A DNA stretch of 64,000 nucleotides from Methyloprofundus sp. (GTDB lineage Bacteria > Pseudomonadota > Gammaproteobacteria > Methylococcales > Methylomonadaceae), in the NCBI GenBank assembly GCA_016592635.1, contig AP023240.1, positions 4,195,630-4,259,629 of the forward strand, in the 5' to 3' direction. Numbering within the stretch: the first letter of the stretch is position 1; the number at the start of each line of letters is the position of its first letter. This document shows positions 55,261 to 63,959 of this stretch, piece by piece. Below the pieces are notes generated by a model that saw only the letters and a program-made list of their open reading frames with translations, made no database searches and was not told the origin of the DNA. A program made the translations under genes and the position numbers.

Positions 55261-55854
55261 ATGAAAAAATTTAAGCTCCTTAAGCTTGCCCCACTTTTGT
55301 TTGCTAGCAGTATCTGCAATGTGCAAGCAGCACAAATATTTGTCGATTTAGTGCCTGGTGGCGGTATTGATAGCACACTGACGGCCTTTACAGGTACAAG
55401 TATTGATGTCGATATTTTAATAGACGATGTCACTGATTTTGCTGGCTTTGAATTTGATTTAAACTTTAGTGATCCCATGCTAAATGCAACGGCAGTTACT
55501 AGTGGCGGTATCTTTGGTTTAGATGGTTTTGAATTAGATAACCAAATTAATACAAGCTCAATTAGTTTTTCAGAAACATCAGTGGCAGCATTCGGCTTGG
55601 ATATTAGCCTTGGCTCGCCAACGCTTTTGGCAACTATCTCATTTGATATAGTTGGGGTGGGCAGTGATCCTCTTAATGCCAATAATATAGTTTTATCAGA
55701 CTCGTTAGGCTTTGGGATTGGTTCTGTGACGGTCATTAATGCACAATTAACAACAGAGAATTCGGGTGTTACTCCTGCACCAGGTGTGTTAGCTTTAATG
55801 TTTGTTGGACTTGGTTTTGTAAGCTTACGTAAAAATATTAAATCTAATCAATAA
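55261..55854 (+). CDS. cohesin-like domain protein with PAP-CTERM sorting tail
   Basis: The 197 residues have a signal peptide (ends near VQA-AQI), then one beta-sandwich domain of about 140 residues with cohesin-type landmarks: SIDVDILIDDVTDFAGFEFDLNF, then DPMLNATAV, LLATISFDIVGVGS and NNIVLSDSLG. The tail TPAPGVLALMFVGLGFVSLRKN is a PEP-CTERM-type sorting signal with Pro-Ala-Pro in place of Pro-Glu-Pro, one helix and a basic end. It would be held at the membrane and then processed by an exosortase. The gene follows a dockerin-bearing protease. Cohesin assignment is by pattern; similar folds occur in other exported proteins. Confidence 0.72.
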   Translation: MKKFKLLKLAPLLFASSICNVQAAQIFVDLVPGGGIDSTLTAFTGTSIDVDILIDDVTDFAGFEFDLNFSDPMLNATAVTSGGIFGLDGFELDNQINTSSISFSETSVAAFGLDISLGSPTLLATISFDIVGVGSDPLNANNIVLSDSLGFGIGSVTVINAQLTTENSGVTPAPGVLALMFVGLGFVSLRKNIKSNQ

Positions 55855-56891
55855 AACTTGCGAGTAATCGTAATTATATTAGTACCAGATGGCGTTCCAG
55901 TTCATGCCTGATAATAGGTTTTAGGGCTCCATGAAAATCGATTTGCCACAAGGCGAATCATTATGCCTTAGATGTACTACATCCACCTTGGTCATGCATA
56001 AAATTCACATGACCAAGGCTCCACAAAAGCTTGAAGGCGCGTGGCGGCGACTTTTGGCCTCCTTCATCTGCTGCTAGCACATTTCGGATTGATGACTTTT
56101 CCATACTTACTGAGAGCTATTACCCTATCCGAGCTTGACAGCTATTGTTGAATTCTCTTTCCTTAGGGCTTCTGAATACCATACTTTCAAGCCATTAGGC
56201 TTACTTTGTCTGATTTATTGTAGGCATAATATGACTGAATGTTCATGTGCGCAAACCGTATTTTTCATATTAAATGACCAAAATTCTGCTTCCCATAATT
56301 TGCCAGTAATAAAGTAATAAGTCAGGTCTTTATTTATAGCAAGAAAGTTATGGAGTAATAATTATTTGATTTTAAACTTGCTTTCCTAGTAGTGAGGTCG
56401 GGAGAAGCTATAGTTAAGTGAAAAATTAGTAATTTCCTTTATGGTTTCATTCGATAATTTCATATACAGAGCCTTAAGTTTCAATATTATTAAAATATGA
56501 AATGTAAAAAAAACTGACACTCTAAGAAAAATAGATAATTAAATCAATATTATATATAATTAATTATTTTTATTATGTCTATTAATGATTGAGTCGCTAT
56601 ATGTGCATAAAAGACAGCCTATTAAGCTACCAATTTCAATTAAAACTCATGCGTAAGCCAAGTATAAAATTATTTTTATTATGATTTAAGGTGTCGTATT
56701 TTTTTACAGCTTATGTATTAAGTAGTTGTCATTTTTGACTATGGAGTATATATATATTTAAAAACAATATGTTAGCCGTGATGGTGCGAATATTGCCTTA
56801 ATGTTTATTAAAGATGAGTTGGCATGTGACTTTATAAAGTGCCTAAACAAAATCTTTTAAATTTTTTCTAGGCGACTATGAGGTTAACAGT
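55855..56891. other. intergenic region, no gene supported
   Basis: These 1037 bases contain an 11-bp perfect hairpin, CCTTGGTCATG (55986-55996) with CATGACCAAGG (56008-56018). The 60-codon frame at 56135 has no support. The second half, from about 56330, is very AT-rich and probably holds the promoter of the next gene. Confidence 0.55.
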
Positions 56892-57662
56892 ATGGCTAAG
56901 CAAATCTATAAAATATGCGTAGTATTATCACTTTCCATCATTAGTGTGGGGGTTAGTGCACTGCCAATACATTGGACTGATTGGATAGATAATACACCAA
57001 CTAATGGATTTCAAGGAAATGGGGTAATAACAACCCCGACGACTACAGTAAGCGTGACTTATAATAACCCCCAAGGTATTAGCTTTTATCAGTCTTCTGG
57101 CGGAGGAACAGATTACTGGCAAAATGGGCCAGGAAATGGAGGAAGAAACCCTGCAACGTCCCCCTACACTAGTGCAGCAGTGGATAATATCCCAACAGGT
57201 ACGGATATAATTGCTTTAACATTTGCAGGTACTCAAACACTTTCTTTTTCTGAATCTATTGCTAACCCTGTCTTCTCATACGTAAGTCTTAATGGTAATG
57301 GCTACGCATTTGACCAAGATTTTGAAATATTAAGCTTTGGTAATGCTTCTGATAGTAATGATCCTGGTTATTGGGGAGCTGGTACTTCATCTAAATCAGT
57401 TGTTGATTTAGGTGGTGGAAACTTTGAATATCAGTTGCTTGGTACTGGTGAGCCTCATGGTACTATCCGTTTTACGGGGGAATTTAATGCCGTAAGCTGG
57501 AGAAGTTTGAGTGCTGAAAACTGGAATGGATTTACCGTAGGGATTGAAGGAACAGCTATTGAGGTAAATCCTCCGGGAGCAGGTCCTGTTCCTGCACCAC
57601 TAACTGTAGCTCTTCTAGGTTTGGGTTTAGTATCTTTTTTTTATTCACGTAGGTACAGGTAA
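56892..57662 (+). CDS. PAP-CTERM exported protein, function unknown
   Basis: The 256 residues have a signal peptide (ends near VSA-LPI), a Gly/Asn/Thr-rich beta domain and the tail PVPAPLTVALLGLGLVSFFYSRRYR (in part), again with Pro-Ala-Pro before one helix and arginines. The middle shows SFSESIANPVFSYVSLNGNGY and GTIRFTGEFNAVSWRSL, a lectin- or carbohydrate-binding-like beta sandwich seen in PEP-CTERM proteins, but I do not recognise a named domain. It has no close neighbours on either side. Confidence 0.75.
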   Translation: MAKQIYKICVVLSLSIISVGVSALPIHWTDWIDNTPTNGFQGNGVITTPTTTVSVTYNNPQGISFYQSSGGGTDYWQNGPGNGGRNPATSPYTSAAVDNIPTGTDIIALTFAGTQTLSFSESIANPVFSYVSLNGNGYAFDQDFEILSFGNASDSNDPGYWGAGTSSKSVVDLGGGNFEYQLLGTGEPHGTIRFTGEFNAVSWRSLSAENWNGFTVGIEGTAIEVNPPGAGPVPAPLTVALLGLGLVSFFYSRRYR

Positions 57663-58213
57663 AATAATAATTAAGGGAAAGTCATAAGAGTGTCGCGGTA
57701 AAGTTCGACAGAGTGGGTTTATAACCTGCTCTTTCCCTGGAGCTGTTTTTTTCAGGCGTATTGATTCCGTTTAAATTAACATGTTTTATTTTATCATTGC
57801 ATGTTGTAGTCAAAATTAAGGACTATCGTGTAGCCTTCCATATCTTGGTAGGGGAAGCGAAGTTATTTCTGCATACAGCTAAGACATCAGATTACTAATA
57901 AGGGCCTGAATAAAAAAATATAATAATCTATTATGTTACCACAAGTGATTGAAATATATTATAACTCAGCAGGGTATGATTTTCGGTTAGGCCAGTAACT
58001 GTAGGCTTGATGTACTAGTAAATTATAACGATTACAGATACTATTTACTCTGAAGTTTGATAGTAGCCGTGACAGTTAATCAGCTTATCTATTGATATAA
58101 TCTAATATCATTATTAAATCCCCCCGCATTCGTTTAAAATAGTATAGAGAATTTATCATCAGGTATGGCTTTATGCTTAAAGCTACCGTGTCGCAACAAT
58201 AAGAAAACACCCC
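57663..58213. other. intergenic region before trpE
   Basis: These 551 bases have no gene. Near the start, GGGAAAG (57675-57681) can pair with CTTTCCC (57731-57737), and AGAG-GGTT with AACC-CTCT inside it, followed by T7 at 57745-57751. This could end the PAP-CTERM gene. No Trp-rich leader peptide or attenuator is seen in front of trpE. Confidence 0.4.
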
Positions 58214-59701
58214 ATGACACCAGAACAATTTAATCAATATGCCACACAAGGCTATAATCGGATCCCTATCGCGCGTGAAGTGCTGGCTGATTTAGATACG
58301 CCATTAAGTGCGTACTTAAAACTAGCAGATGGTCCTTATTCCTATTTATTTGAATCAGTGCATGGTGGTGAGCAATGGGGGCGTTATTCAATTATCGGCT
58401 TGCCTTGTCAGTCACTGATTAAAATATTTGGCAATGAGATTCGTATCGAAGAGTCGGGTGAGCTCATTGAAACGATTACCCATGAGCACCCATTGGTGTG
58501 GATTGAAGAGTTCAAAGCGCGTTTTAAGGTACCTGATATAGAATCATTGCCCCGTTTTAATGGTGGTTTGGTGGGGTATTTTGGCTATGAGACCATTGGT
58601 TATATAGAACCGCGGTTAAAAGCAACAGGTAAAGATGACCCTTTAGGCTGCCCTGACATTTTGTTAATGGTCTCTGAAGAAATCTTGGTATTTGATAATT
58701 TATCAGGCAAGCTGATTTTGTTAACACATGCTAACCCTGAGCAAGCTAACGCATACGAGCAAGCACAAGCACGACTCGATGCTTTAGTGATAAAGCTACG
58801 TGATGTACAAGCAAAAACAAATTCCAAGCATACGCCTAAACAAGTTGATGAAGAGGATTTTGTTTCGGGTTTTACACAAGCAGGTTATGAGGAAGCAGTT
58901 TTAAAGGCGAAAGAATATATTGTAGCGGGCGATATCATGCAAGTGGTGCTATCACAACGCCTTTCTATTCCTTTCTCTGCAGCACCTTTAGATTTGTATC
59001 GTGCATTACGCTGTTTAAATCCTTCGCCTTATATGTATTATCTTAATTTAGAAGATTTTCATATTGTTGGTTCTTCACCTGAAATATTGGTGCGTCTAGA
59101 AGATGATACCGTTACCGTCAGACCGATTGCTGGTACGCGCCCACGTGGTAAAACGCCAGCAGAAGATTTGCAACTGGAACAAGACTTATTGGCTGATCCG
59201 AAAGAATTGGCGGAGCATTTAATGCTGATTGATTTAGGTCGCAATGATGCAGGACGGGTGGCTAAAATTGGTACAGTAGAACTAACCGATAAAATGATTA
59301 TTGAGCGTTACTCACATGTGATGCATATTGTTTCTAATGTGACGGGTGAATTACAGCCGGAGAAAAATGCTTTTGATGTGTTGGCGGCAACCTTTCCAGC
59401 TGGTACCGTTAGTGGCGCACCTAAGATTCGCGCCATGGAAATTATTGATGAATTTGAACCTGTTAAGCGTGGCGTTTATTCGGGCGCAGTGGGTTATATT
59501 TCATGGTCAGGTAATTTAGATACTGCGATTGCAATTCGTACTGCAGTGATTAAAGATAAAACCTTACATATACAAGCGGGGGCGGGGATTGTCTATGATT
59601 CTGTACCACGCAATGAATGGGATGAAACCATGAACAAAGGCCGGGCAATCTTCCGTGCAGTCACAATGGCAGAAGCCGGTTTGAACGGAGAAGACGCATG
59701 A
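58214..59701 (+). CDS. trpE: anthranilate synthase component I
   Basis: The 495 residues comprise an N-terminal regulatory part with LEDT-type strand start (LDTPLSAYLKLADGPYSYLFESV, in part) and a chorismate-binding domain: GDIMQVVLSQRLSIPF, SPSPYMYYLN-type NPSPYMYYL, GSSPEILVRL, PIAGTRPRGKT, ERYSHVMHIVSNV and FPAGTVSGAPKIRAMEII. With TrpG it converts chorismate and glutamine to anthranilate, the first step to tryptophan. It overlaps trpG by four bases. Confidence 0.95.
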   Translation: MTPEQFNQYATQGYNRIPIAREVLADLDTPLSAYLKLADGPYSYLFESVHGGEQWGRYSIIGLPCQSLIKIFGNEIRIEESGELIETITHEHPLVWIEEFKARFKVPDIESLPRFNGGLVGYFGYETIGYIEPRLKATGKDDPLGCPDILLMVSEEILVFDNLSGKLILLTHANPEQANAYEQAQARLDALVIKLRDVQAKTNSKHTPKQVDEEDFVSGFTQAGYEEAVLKAKEYIVAGDIMQVVLSQRLSIPFSAAPLDLYRALRCLNPSPYMYYLNLEDFHIVGSSPEILVRLEDDTVTVRPIAGTRPRGKTPAEDLQLEQDLLADPKELAEHLMLIDLGRNDAGRVAKIGTVELTDKMIIERYSHVMHIVSNVTGELQPEKNAFDVLAATFPAGTVSGAPKIRAMEIIDEFEPVKRGVYSGAVGYISWSGNLDTAIAIRTAVIKDKTLHIQAGAGIVYDSVPRNEWDETMNKGRAIFRAVTMAEAGLNGEDA

Positions 59702-60288
59702 GTCAGTGTAAAGTAGTCATGGTCGATAATTACGATTCATTTACTTATAACTTGGTGCAATATTTTGGTGAATTAGGCGCAGATGTAACCGTGGTGCGTA
59801 ATGACGAAGTCAGCATTGCGGATATTGAGCAACTCAACCCCGATAAAATGGTTATTTCTCCAGGCCCTTGCACCCCAAAAGAAGCAGGTATTTCTGTGCA
59901 AACCATTTTAGCCTTTGCAGGTAAACTGCCTATTTTGGGCGTATGTTTAGGGCACCAGAGTATCGGTCATGCTTTTGGTGGCAGTATTGTGCATGCTAAA
60001 AGTATTATGCACGGTAAAGTATCGCCTGTTTACCATCATGATACTGGCGTGTTTAAAGGTTTAAATAACCCTTTTACTGCAACCCGCTACCATTCTTTAG
60101 TGATCGACCAAAATACATTGCCTGATTGTTTGGAGATTACTGCATGGACCCAAGATGAGCATGGCAATATTGAAGAAATTATGGGGGTACGCCATAAAGA
60201 ATTAGATATTGAGGGGGTGCAGTTTCATCCTGAATCTATTTTGACCGAACATGGGCATGATATGTTGCGTAATTTTTTAGAATGTTAA
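59698..60288 (+). CDS. trpG: anthranilate/aminodeoxychorismate synthase glutaminase
   Basis: The 196-residue class I glutaminase has VDNYDSFTYNLVQYF, SPGPCTPKEAGIS, catalytic Cys in LGVCLGHQSIG, and the His-Glu pair in GVQFHPESILTEHG. In organisms with one copy it serves both tryptophan and folate synthesis (TrpG/PabA). ATGA overlap with trpE ties the two subunits. Confidence 0.93.
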   Translation: MSQCKVVMVDNYDSFTYNLVQYFGELGADVTVVRNDEVSIADIEQLNPDKMVISPGPCTPKEAGISVQTILAFAGKLPILGVCLGHQSIGHAFGGSIVHAKSIMHGKVSPVYHHDTGVFKGLNNPFTATRYHSLVIDQNTLPDCLEITAWTQDEHGNIEEIMGVRHKELDIEGVQFHPESILTEHGHDMLRNFLEC

Positions 60289-60315
60289 GCGCATAATTTT
60301 TGTCACACTCAGCTT

Positions 60316-60359
60316 GATGGGTTTCGGTTAATGGCTAATGCTGTCAGCCTCTACCCATC
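60316..60359. repeat. GATGGGT/ACCCATC hairpin between trpG and trpD
   Basis: GATGGGT (60316-60322) pairs with ACCCATC (60353-60359), with a further GGCT/AGCC stem inside. The flank CTCTACCCATCCTACG resembles a dispersed GTAGGATGGGTAGAG-type repeat of gammaproteobacteria. It may reduce expression of trpD relative to trpG, or be neutral. Confidence 0.45.
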
Positions 60360-60392
60360 CTACGATATACATATGATTTATTTGGTTGCACC

Positions 60393-61406
60393 ATGAACAT
60401 ACAAGATGCCATACAACTTGCTTTAGATAAACAAGGCCTGAGCCATACGCAAATGAGCGAGGTAATGAATATCATTATGAGCGGTGCGGCTAGCAATGCT
60501 CAAATTGCTGGCTTCCTGATTGCCTTACGTTGTAAAGGAGAGTCTGTTACTGAAATTACCGCTGCTGCAAAAGTGATGCGCCAACTAGGTAACAAAGTTG
60601 CAATACAGGGTGAGCATATTATTGATACCTGTGGCACGGGTGGCGATGGTGCTAATACGTTCAATATTTCCACTACCTGTGCTTTTGTGGTTGCAGCTGC
60701 TGGTGCAACGGTTGCCAAACATGGTAATCGCTCGATCTCTAGCAGTTCTGGTAGTGCCGATGTACTTGAGGCTGCGGGTGTTGATTTAAATTTATCTGCT
60801 GAGCAGGTTGCTGAGTGTGTCAATAGTATTGGTGTCGGTTTTCTGTTTGCGCAAAAACACCACGGAGCTATGAAGCATGTTGCTCCGGCACGTAAAGAAA
60901 TGGGTGTACGTACTTTATTTAATTTATTAGGCCCATTAGCGAATCCTGCTGCGGCACCCAATCAATTGATTGGTGTATTTGCCAAGCAATGGGTAGAACC
61001 GCTTGCACATGTCTTAAAAGCACTTGGCAGTGAGCATGTGTTAGTTGTTAATGCTGATGACGGCTTAGATGAAATTAGTATTGCCAGTGATACCTCCATT
61101 GCTGAATTAAAAAATGGCGAAATTACTACCTATACTATAAGTCCTGAGCAATTTGGGTTGCAGCGAGCTGATTTATCCACATTAGCTGTGCAGGGTGCGG
61201 CAGAAAGTTTGGCTGTTGTGCAGTCAGTGCTCAATAACCAGCCAGGCCCAGCACTTGATATTGTGGTGCTTAATGCAGGTGCTGCTATTTATGCGGCTAA
61301 TCTCGTCACCTCATTAACTGACGGGGTTAGCAAAGCCCAGGAAGTGATCGCTTCAGGTGCCGCTAAAGAAAAACTACAAGCCCTAATTAATTATAAAACT
61401 AAGTAG
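60393..61406 (+). CDS. trpD: anthranilate phosphoribosyltransferase
   Basis: The 337 residues have glycine-rich PRPP site DTCGTGGDGANTFNIST, KHGNRSISSSSGSADVLEAAG and the anthranilate-side block FLFAQKHHGAMKHVAPARKEMG, then RTLFNLLGPLANPA. It joins anthranilate to PRPP. It lies 104 bases after trpG with a hairpin repeat between. Confidence 0.95.
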   Translation: MNIQDAIQLALDKQGLSHTQMSEVMNIIMSGAASNAQIAGFLIALRCKGESVTEITAAAKVMRQLGNKVAIQGEHIIDTCGTGGDGANTFNISTTCAFVVAAAGATVAKHGNRSISSSSGSADVLEAAGVDLNLSAEQVAECVNSIGVGFLFAQKHHGAMKHVAPARKEMGVRTLFNLLGPLANPAAAPNQLIGVFAKQWVEPLAHVLKALGSEHVLVVNADDGLDEISIASDTSIAELKNGEITTYTISPEQFGLQRADLSTLAVQGAAESLAVVQSVLNNQPGPALDIVVLNAGAAIYAANLVTSLTDGVSKAQEVIASGAAKEKLQALINYKTK

Positions 61407-61508
61407 GATAGGTAGGGCGGTAGCAATGCATAGCATTGCGCAGAGAACCCCGTCAAAGCCCCCACTAACACTTTGCTACAAACCATTTACAATAAGATCA
61501 AAAAATCC

Positions 61509-62309
61509 ATGACTGATACTCCCGATATTTTAAAAAAGATTCTTGCCACCAAAGCAGAAGAAGTAGCAAAACGTAAATTGCGTATGAGCATAGTTGATTT
61601 ACAAGCTATTATTGATGATACCGAAGCGCCGCGTGGCTTTGCCCGTGCTCTGCAAGAAAAAGCATTAACTAAAAAGCCAGCCATTATTGCTGAAATCAAG
61701 AAAGCATCACCCAGCAAAGGCATCATTAGAGAAAACTTTAAGCCTGTTGAGATTGCAATGGATTATGCAATGAGCGGTGCAAGTTGTTTGTCAGTATTAA
61801 CAGATAAAGAGTACTTCAAAGGCGGTGAAGTCAATTTGCAAATGGCGCGTCAGGCCTGCCCTTTACCTGCTTTACGTAAAGATTTTATGATTGATCCTTA
61901 TCAAATCCATGAGTCACGTGCATTAGGTGCAGATTGTATTTTGTTGATTGTTGCGGCTTTATCAGATACACAAATGCATGAGCTTGCTGATACAACTAAA
62001 CAATTAGGCATGGATATTTTGGTGGAAGTGCATGATAAAGCAGAAATGGAACGCGCTTTAGCACTAGATACACCACTGATGGGTATTAATAATCGAGATT
62101 TACGCACTTTTGAAACCTCGTTACAAACGACTTTAGATTTAAAAGCAATGGTGCCTAGTGATCGTTTGGTCATTACAGAAAGTGGCATCCATACACCTGC
62201 CGATGTGCAGTTAATGATGGATAATGAAGTTTATACTTTCTTGGTAGGTGAAGCATTTATGCGTGCCGAGCAACCAGGTGCGAAAATGCGTGAACTGTTT
62301 AATCTATAA
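61509..62309 (+). CDS. trpC: indole-3-glycerol-phosphate synthase
   Basis: The 266 residues in a TIM barrel start MTDTPDILKKILATKAEEVA. Active-site blocks are IIAEIKKASPSKGIIRE (catalytic Lys), CLSVLTDKEYFKGG, LRKDFMIDPYQI, MGINNRDLRTFE and VITESGIHTPAD. I chose ATG 61509; a TTG at 61473 would add 12 residues and has no ribosome site. Between trpD and trpC lies a small hairpin GCAATG/CATTGC (about 61423-61439). The trpB, trpA and trpF genes are not here. Confidence 0.94.
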   Translation: MTDTPDILKKILATKAEEVAKRKLRMSIVDLQAIIDDTEAPRGFARALQEKALTKKPAIIAEIKKASPSKGIIRENFKPVEIAMDYAMSGASCLSVLTDKEYFKGGEVNLQMARQACPLPALRKDFMIDPYQIHESRALGADCILLIVAALSDTQMHELADTTKQLGMDILVEVHDKAEMERALALDTPLMGINNRDLRTFETSLQTTLDLKAMVPSDRLVITESGIHTPADVQLMMDNEVYTFLVGEAFMRAEQPGAKMRELFNL

Positions 62310-62317
62310 AAGAATGT

Positions 62318-62369
62318 AGGAGGGGTCTATGGCCGCGACCTGTATAATTCGCGACCATAGACCCCTCCT
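62318..62369. terminator. strong 21-bp hairpin between trpC and a convergent gene
   Basis: The arms 62318-62338 (AGGAGGGGTCTATGGCCGCGA) — shown here by its ends AGGAGGGG and CCGCGA — and 62349-62369 match at 20 of 21 positions, with a 10-base loop. It starts 9 bases after the trpC stop and lies 12 bases from the convergent gene's stop, so it probably ends transcripts from both sides. The sequence resembles REP-type hairpins. Confidence 0.75.
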
Positions 62370-62380
62370 GCATGATATAA

Positions 62381-62857
62381 TTATGGCTTATATTTGTCCA
62401 TCGCTTTAATAATAGAAAGAGCCTTGGCAACCTCGGCTTTGGCCTCTGTATCCATCTCATTGGTTTTATAAATTTTAGGCAATAAACCTTCCTCAACCAA
62501 TGCTTCTTTTACCCAGCGTTTCACCATTCTGTAATTACTGGCAATTTTAGCTTCTTCACCTGTCTTGGGATTTTTCATCATGACAGTGCGTAATTCGACT
62601 TTAGGTGCAGTGCTCGCTTTATTGGTTTTTTTAGCTGCCTTGTGAGGCTGGCTATTGACTACTTTTTTTGGTTTGGTAGTAGGCATTACCGCAGGTTTTT
62701 GTGCTGTAGCAGGTACTTTCTTAACAGCTATAAGCGGTGGAACCTTACTGGCTTCATCTGCAGCAGGTGTGTTTTTTTCCACATCCATGACTACATAAAC
62801 TACGTAGGCAACATAAATTACCGTTAATACAAAAAAAATATCTGACATCATGTTCAC
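62381..62857 (-). CDS. small membrane-anchored protein, unknown
   Basis: The 158 residues begin MNMMSDIFFVLTVIYVAYVV, one membrane helix with its short N-terminus outside or inside not decided. A Lys/Ala/Pro-rich linker (residues 30-85) follows, and then a compact C-terminal part VMMKNPKTGEEAKIASNYRMVKRWVKEALVEEGLL. I do not recognise the family. The linker length suggests that the C-terminal part reaches away from the membrane. It is convergent with trpC and 140 bases after argB. Confidence 0.7.
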   Translation of the reverse strand: MNMMSDIFFVLTVIYVAYVVYVVMDVEKNTPAADEASKVPPLIAVKKVPATAQKPAVMPTTKPKKVVNSQPHKAAKKTNKASTAPKVELRTVMMKNPKTGEEAKIASNYRMVKRWVKEALVEEGLLPKIYKTNEMDTEAKAEVAKALSIIKAMDKYKP

Positions 62858-62997
62858 ATCCCCTACATATTATTATTTTTATTTGTAGCAATATTTATAC
62901 TTTATCTAATCGCGGATGCAGTATAGCTTACAAACTGAGTATATGGCAAACCAACATAATACACCAGAATCAATTGCTTAAGCCTAAGTTTTTATGG

Positions 62998-63891
62998 CTA
63001 AGGTTTGTTAATAAGTAGAGTGCCAACACCTTGGTCAGTAAATAATTCTAATAGCACCGCATGTTCAACACGCCCATCAATAATATGCACGCTATTAACG
63101 CCTCCTTCTAGTGCGTCAGTGCCGCAGCGAGTTTTGGGAATCATGCCGCCTGATATAGTACCATCAGCAATTAATTTATCAATATCTGTCAATGTTAGCC
63201 CAGTCAGCAAATTACTATCTTGATCTAAAATTCCCGGGATATTGGTTAGCAGAATTAACTTTTCAGCATTTAATTCTTCAGCCACTTTACCTGCCACCAA
63301 ATCGGCATTAATATTATAAGAACGACCATCTTTCCCTACGCCAATAGGGGCAATAACAGGAATAAAATCACTGTGGCAAAGCATGTCTACAATGCTTGGG
63401 TCAATATGGCTGACTTCCCCAACATGACCAATATCAATGATTTCTGAAGCTTGCGTTTCTTTATTGAATTGTTTCATTTCAATTTTACGTGCACAAATAA
63501 AGTTACCATCTTTACCCGTTAAACCAATGGCCTTGCCACCAGCCATATTAATAAGATTAACAATATCTTTATTGACTTGGCCGCCCAGCACCATTTCAAC
63601 CACATCCATGGTTTCACTATCTGTGACTCGCATGCCATTAACGAATTCAGAGCTAATATTTAGGCGTTGCAGTAGGCTTCCAATTTGCGGGCCACCGCCA
63701 TGCACTACAATAGGGTTAATGCCAACTAATTTCATCAGGACAATATCGCGGGCAAAACAGGCTTTCAAATTCTCATCTATCATGGCATTGCCGCCATATT
63801 TGATCACAACGGTTTTACCTTTAAATTTTTGAATATAAGGTAAAGACTCAATTAAGACATGAGCAATACCGTTGGCAGTTTTTTCTTTCAT
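62998..63891 (-). CDS. argB: acetylglutamate kinase
   Basis: The 297-residue amino acid kinase fold has VVIKYGGNAM, IVVHGGGPQIG, GLTGKDGNFICARK, NINADLVAGKVAEELNAEKLILLTNI (in part) and GGMIPKTRCGTDAL. It phosphorylates N-acetylglutamate in arginine synthesis. The start ATG follows an AAAATG-rich leader. An algC-like end lies 68 bases upstream on the same strand, the order found in Pseudomonas. Confidence 0.95.
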   Translation of the reverse strand: MKEKTANGIAHVLIESLPYIQKFKGKTVVIKYGGNAMIDENLKACFARDIVLMKLVGINPIVVHGGGPQIGSLLQRLNISSEFVNGMRVTDSETMDVVEMVLGGQVNKDIVNLINMAGGKAIGLTGKDGNFICARKIEMKQFNKETQASEIIDIGHVGEVSHIDPSIVDMLCHSDFIPVIAPIGVGKDGRSYNINADLVAGKVAEELNAEKLILLTNIPGILDQDSNLLTGLTLTDIDKLIADGTISGGMIPKTRCGTDALEGGVNSVHIIDGRVEHAVLLELFTDQGVGTLLINKP

Positions 63892-63959
63892 TTTATGTTG
63901 TTATTAAAAAGGGGCTATCCGCTTAATACGGGAAATTTAGGTATTCGACTATCAACAGC

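Noticed and set aside
56135..56317. 60-codon frame before the PAP-CTERM gene
   Set aside because: No Shine-Dalgarno sequence and no recognisable domain.
58081..58213. trp attenuator or leader peptide
   Set aside because: No short frame with tandem Trp codons and no terminator/antiterminator pair was found before trpE.
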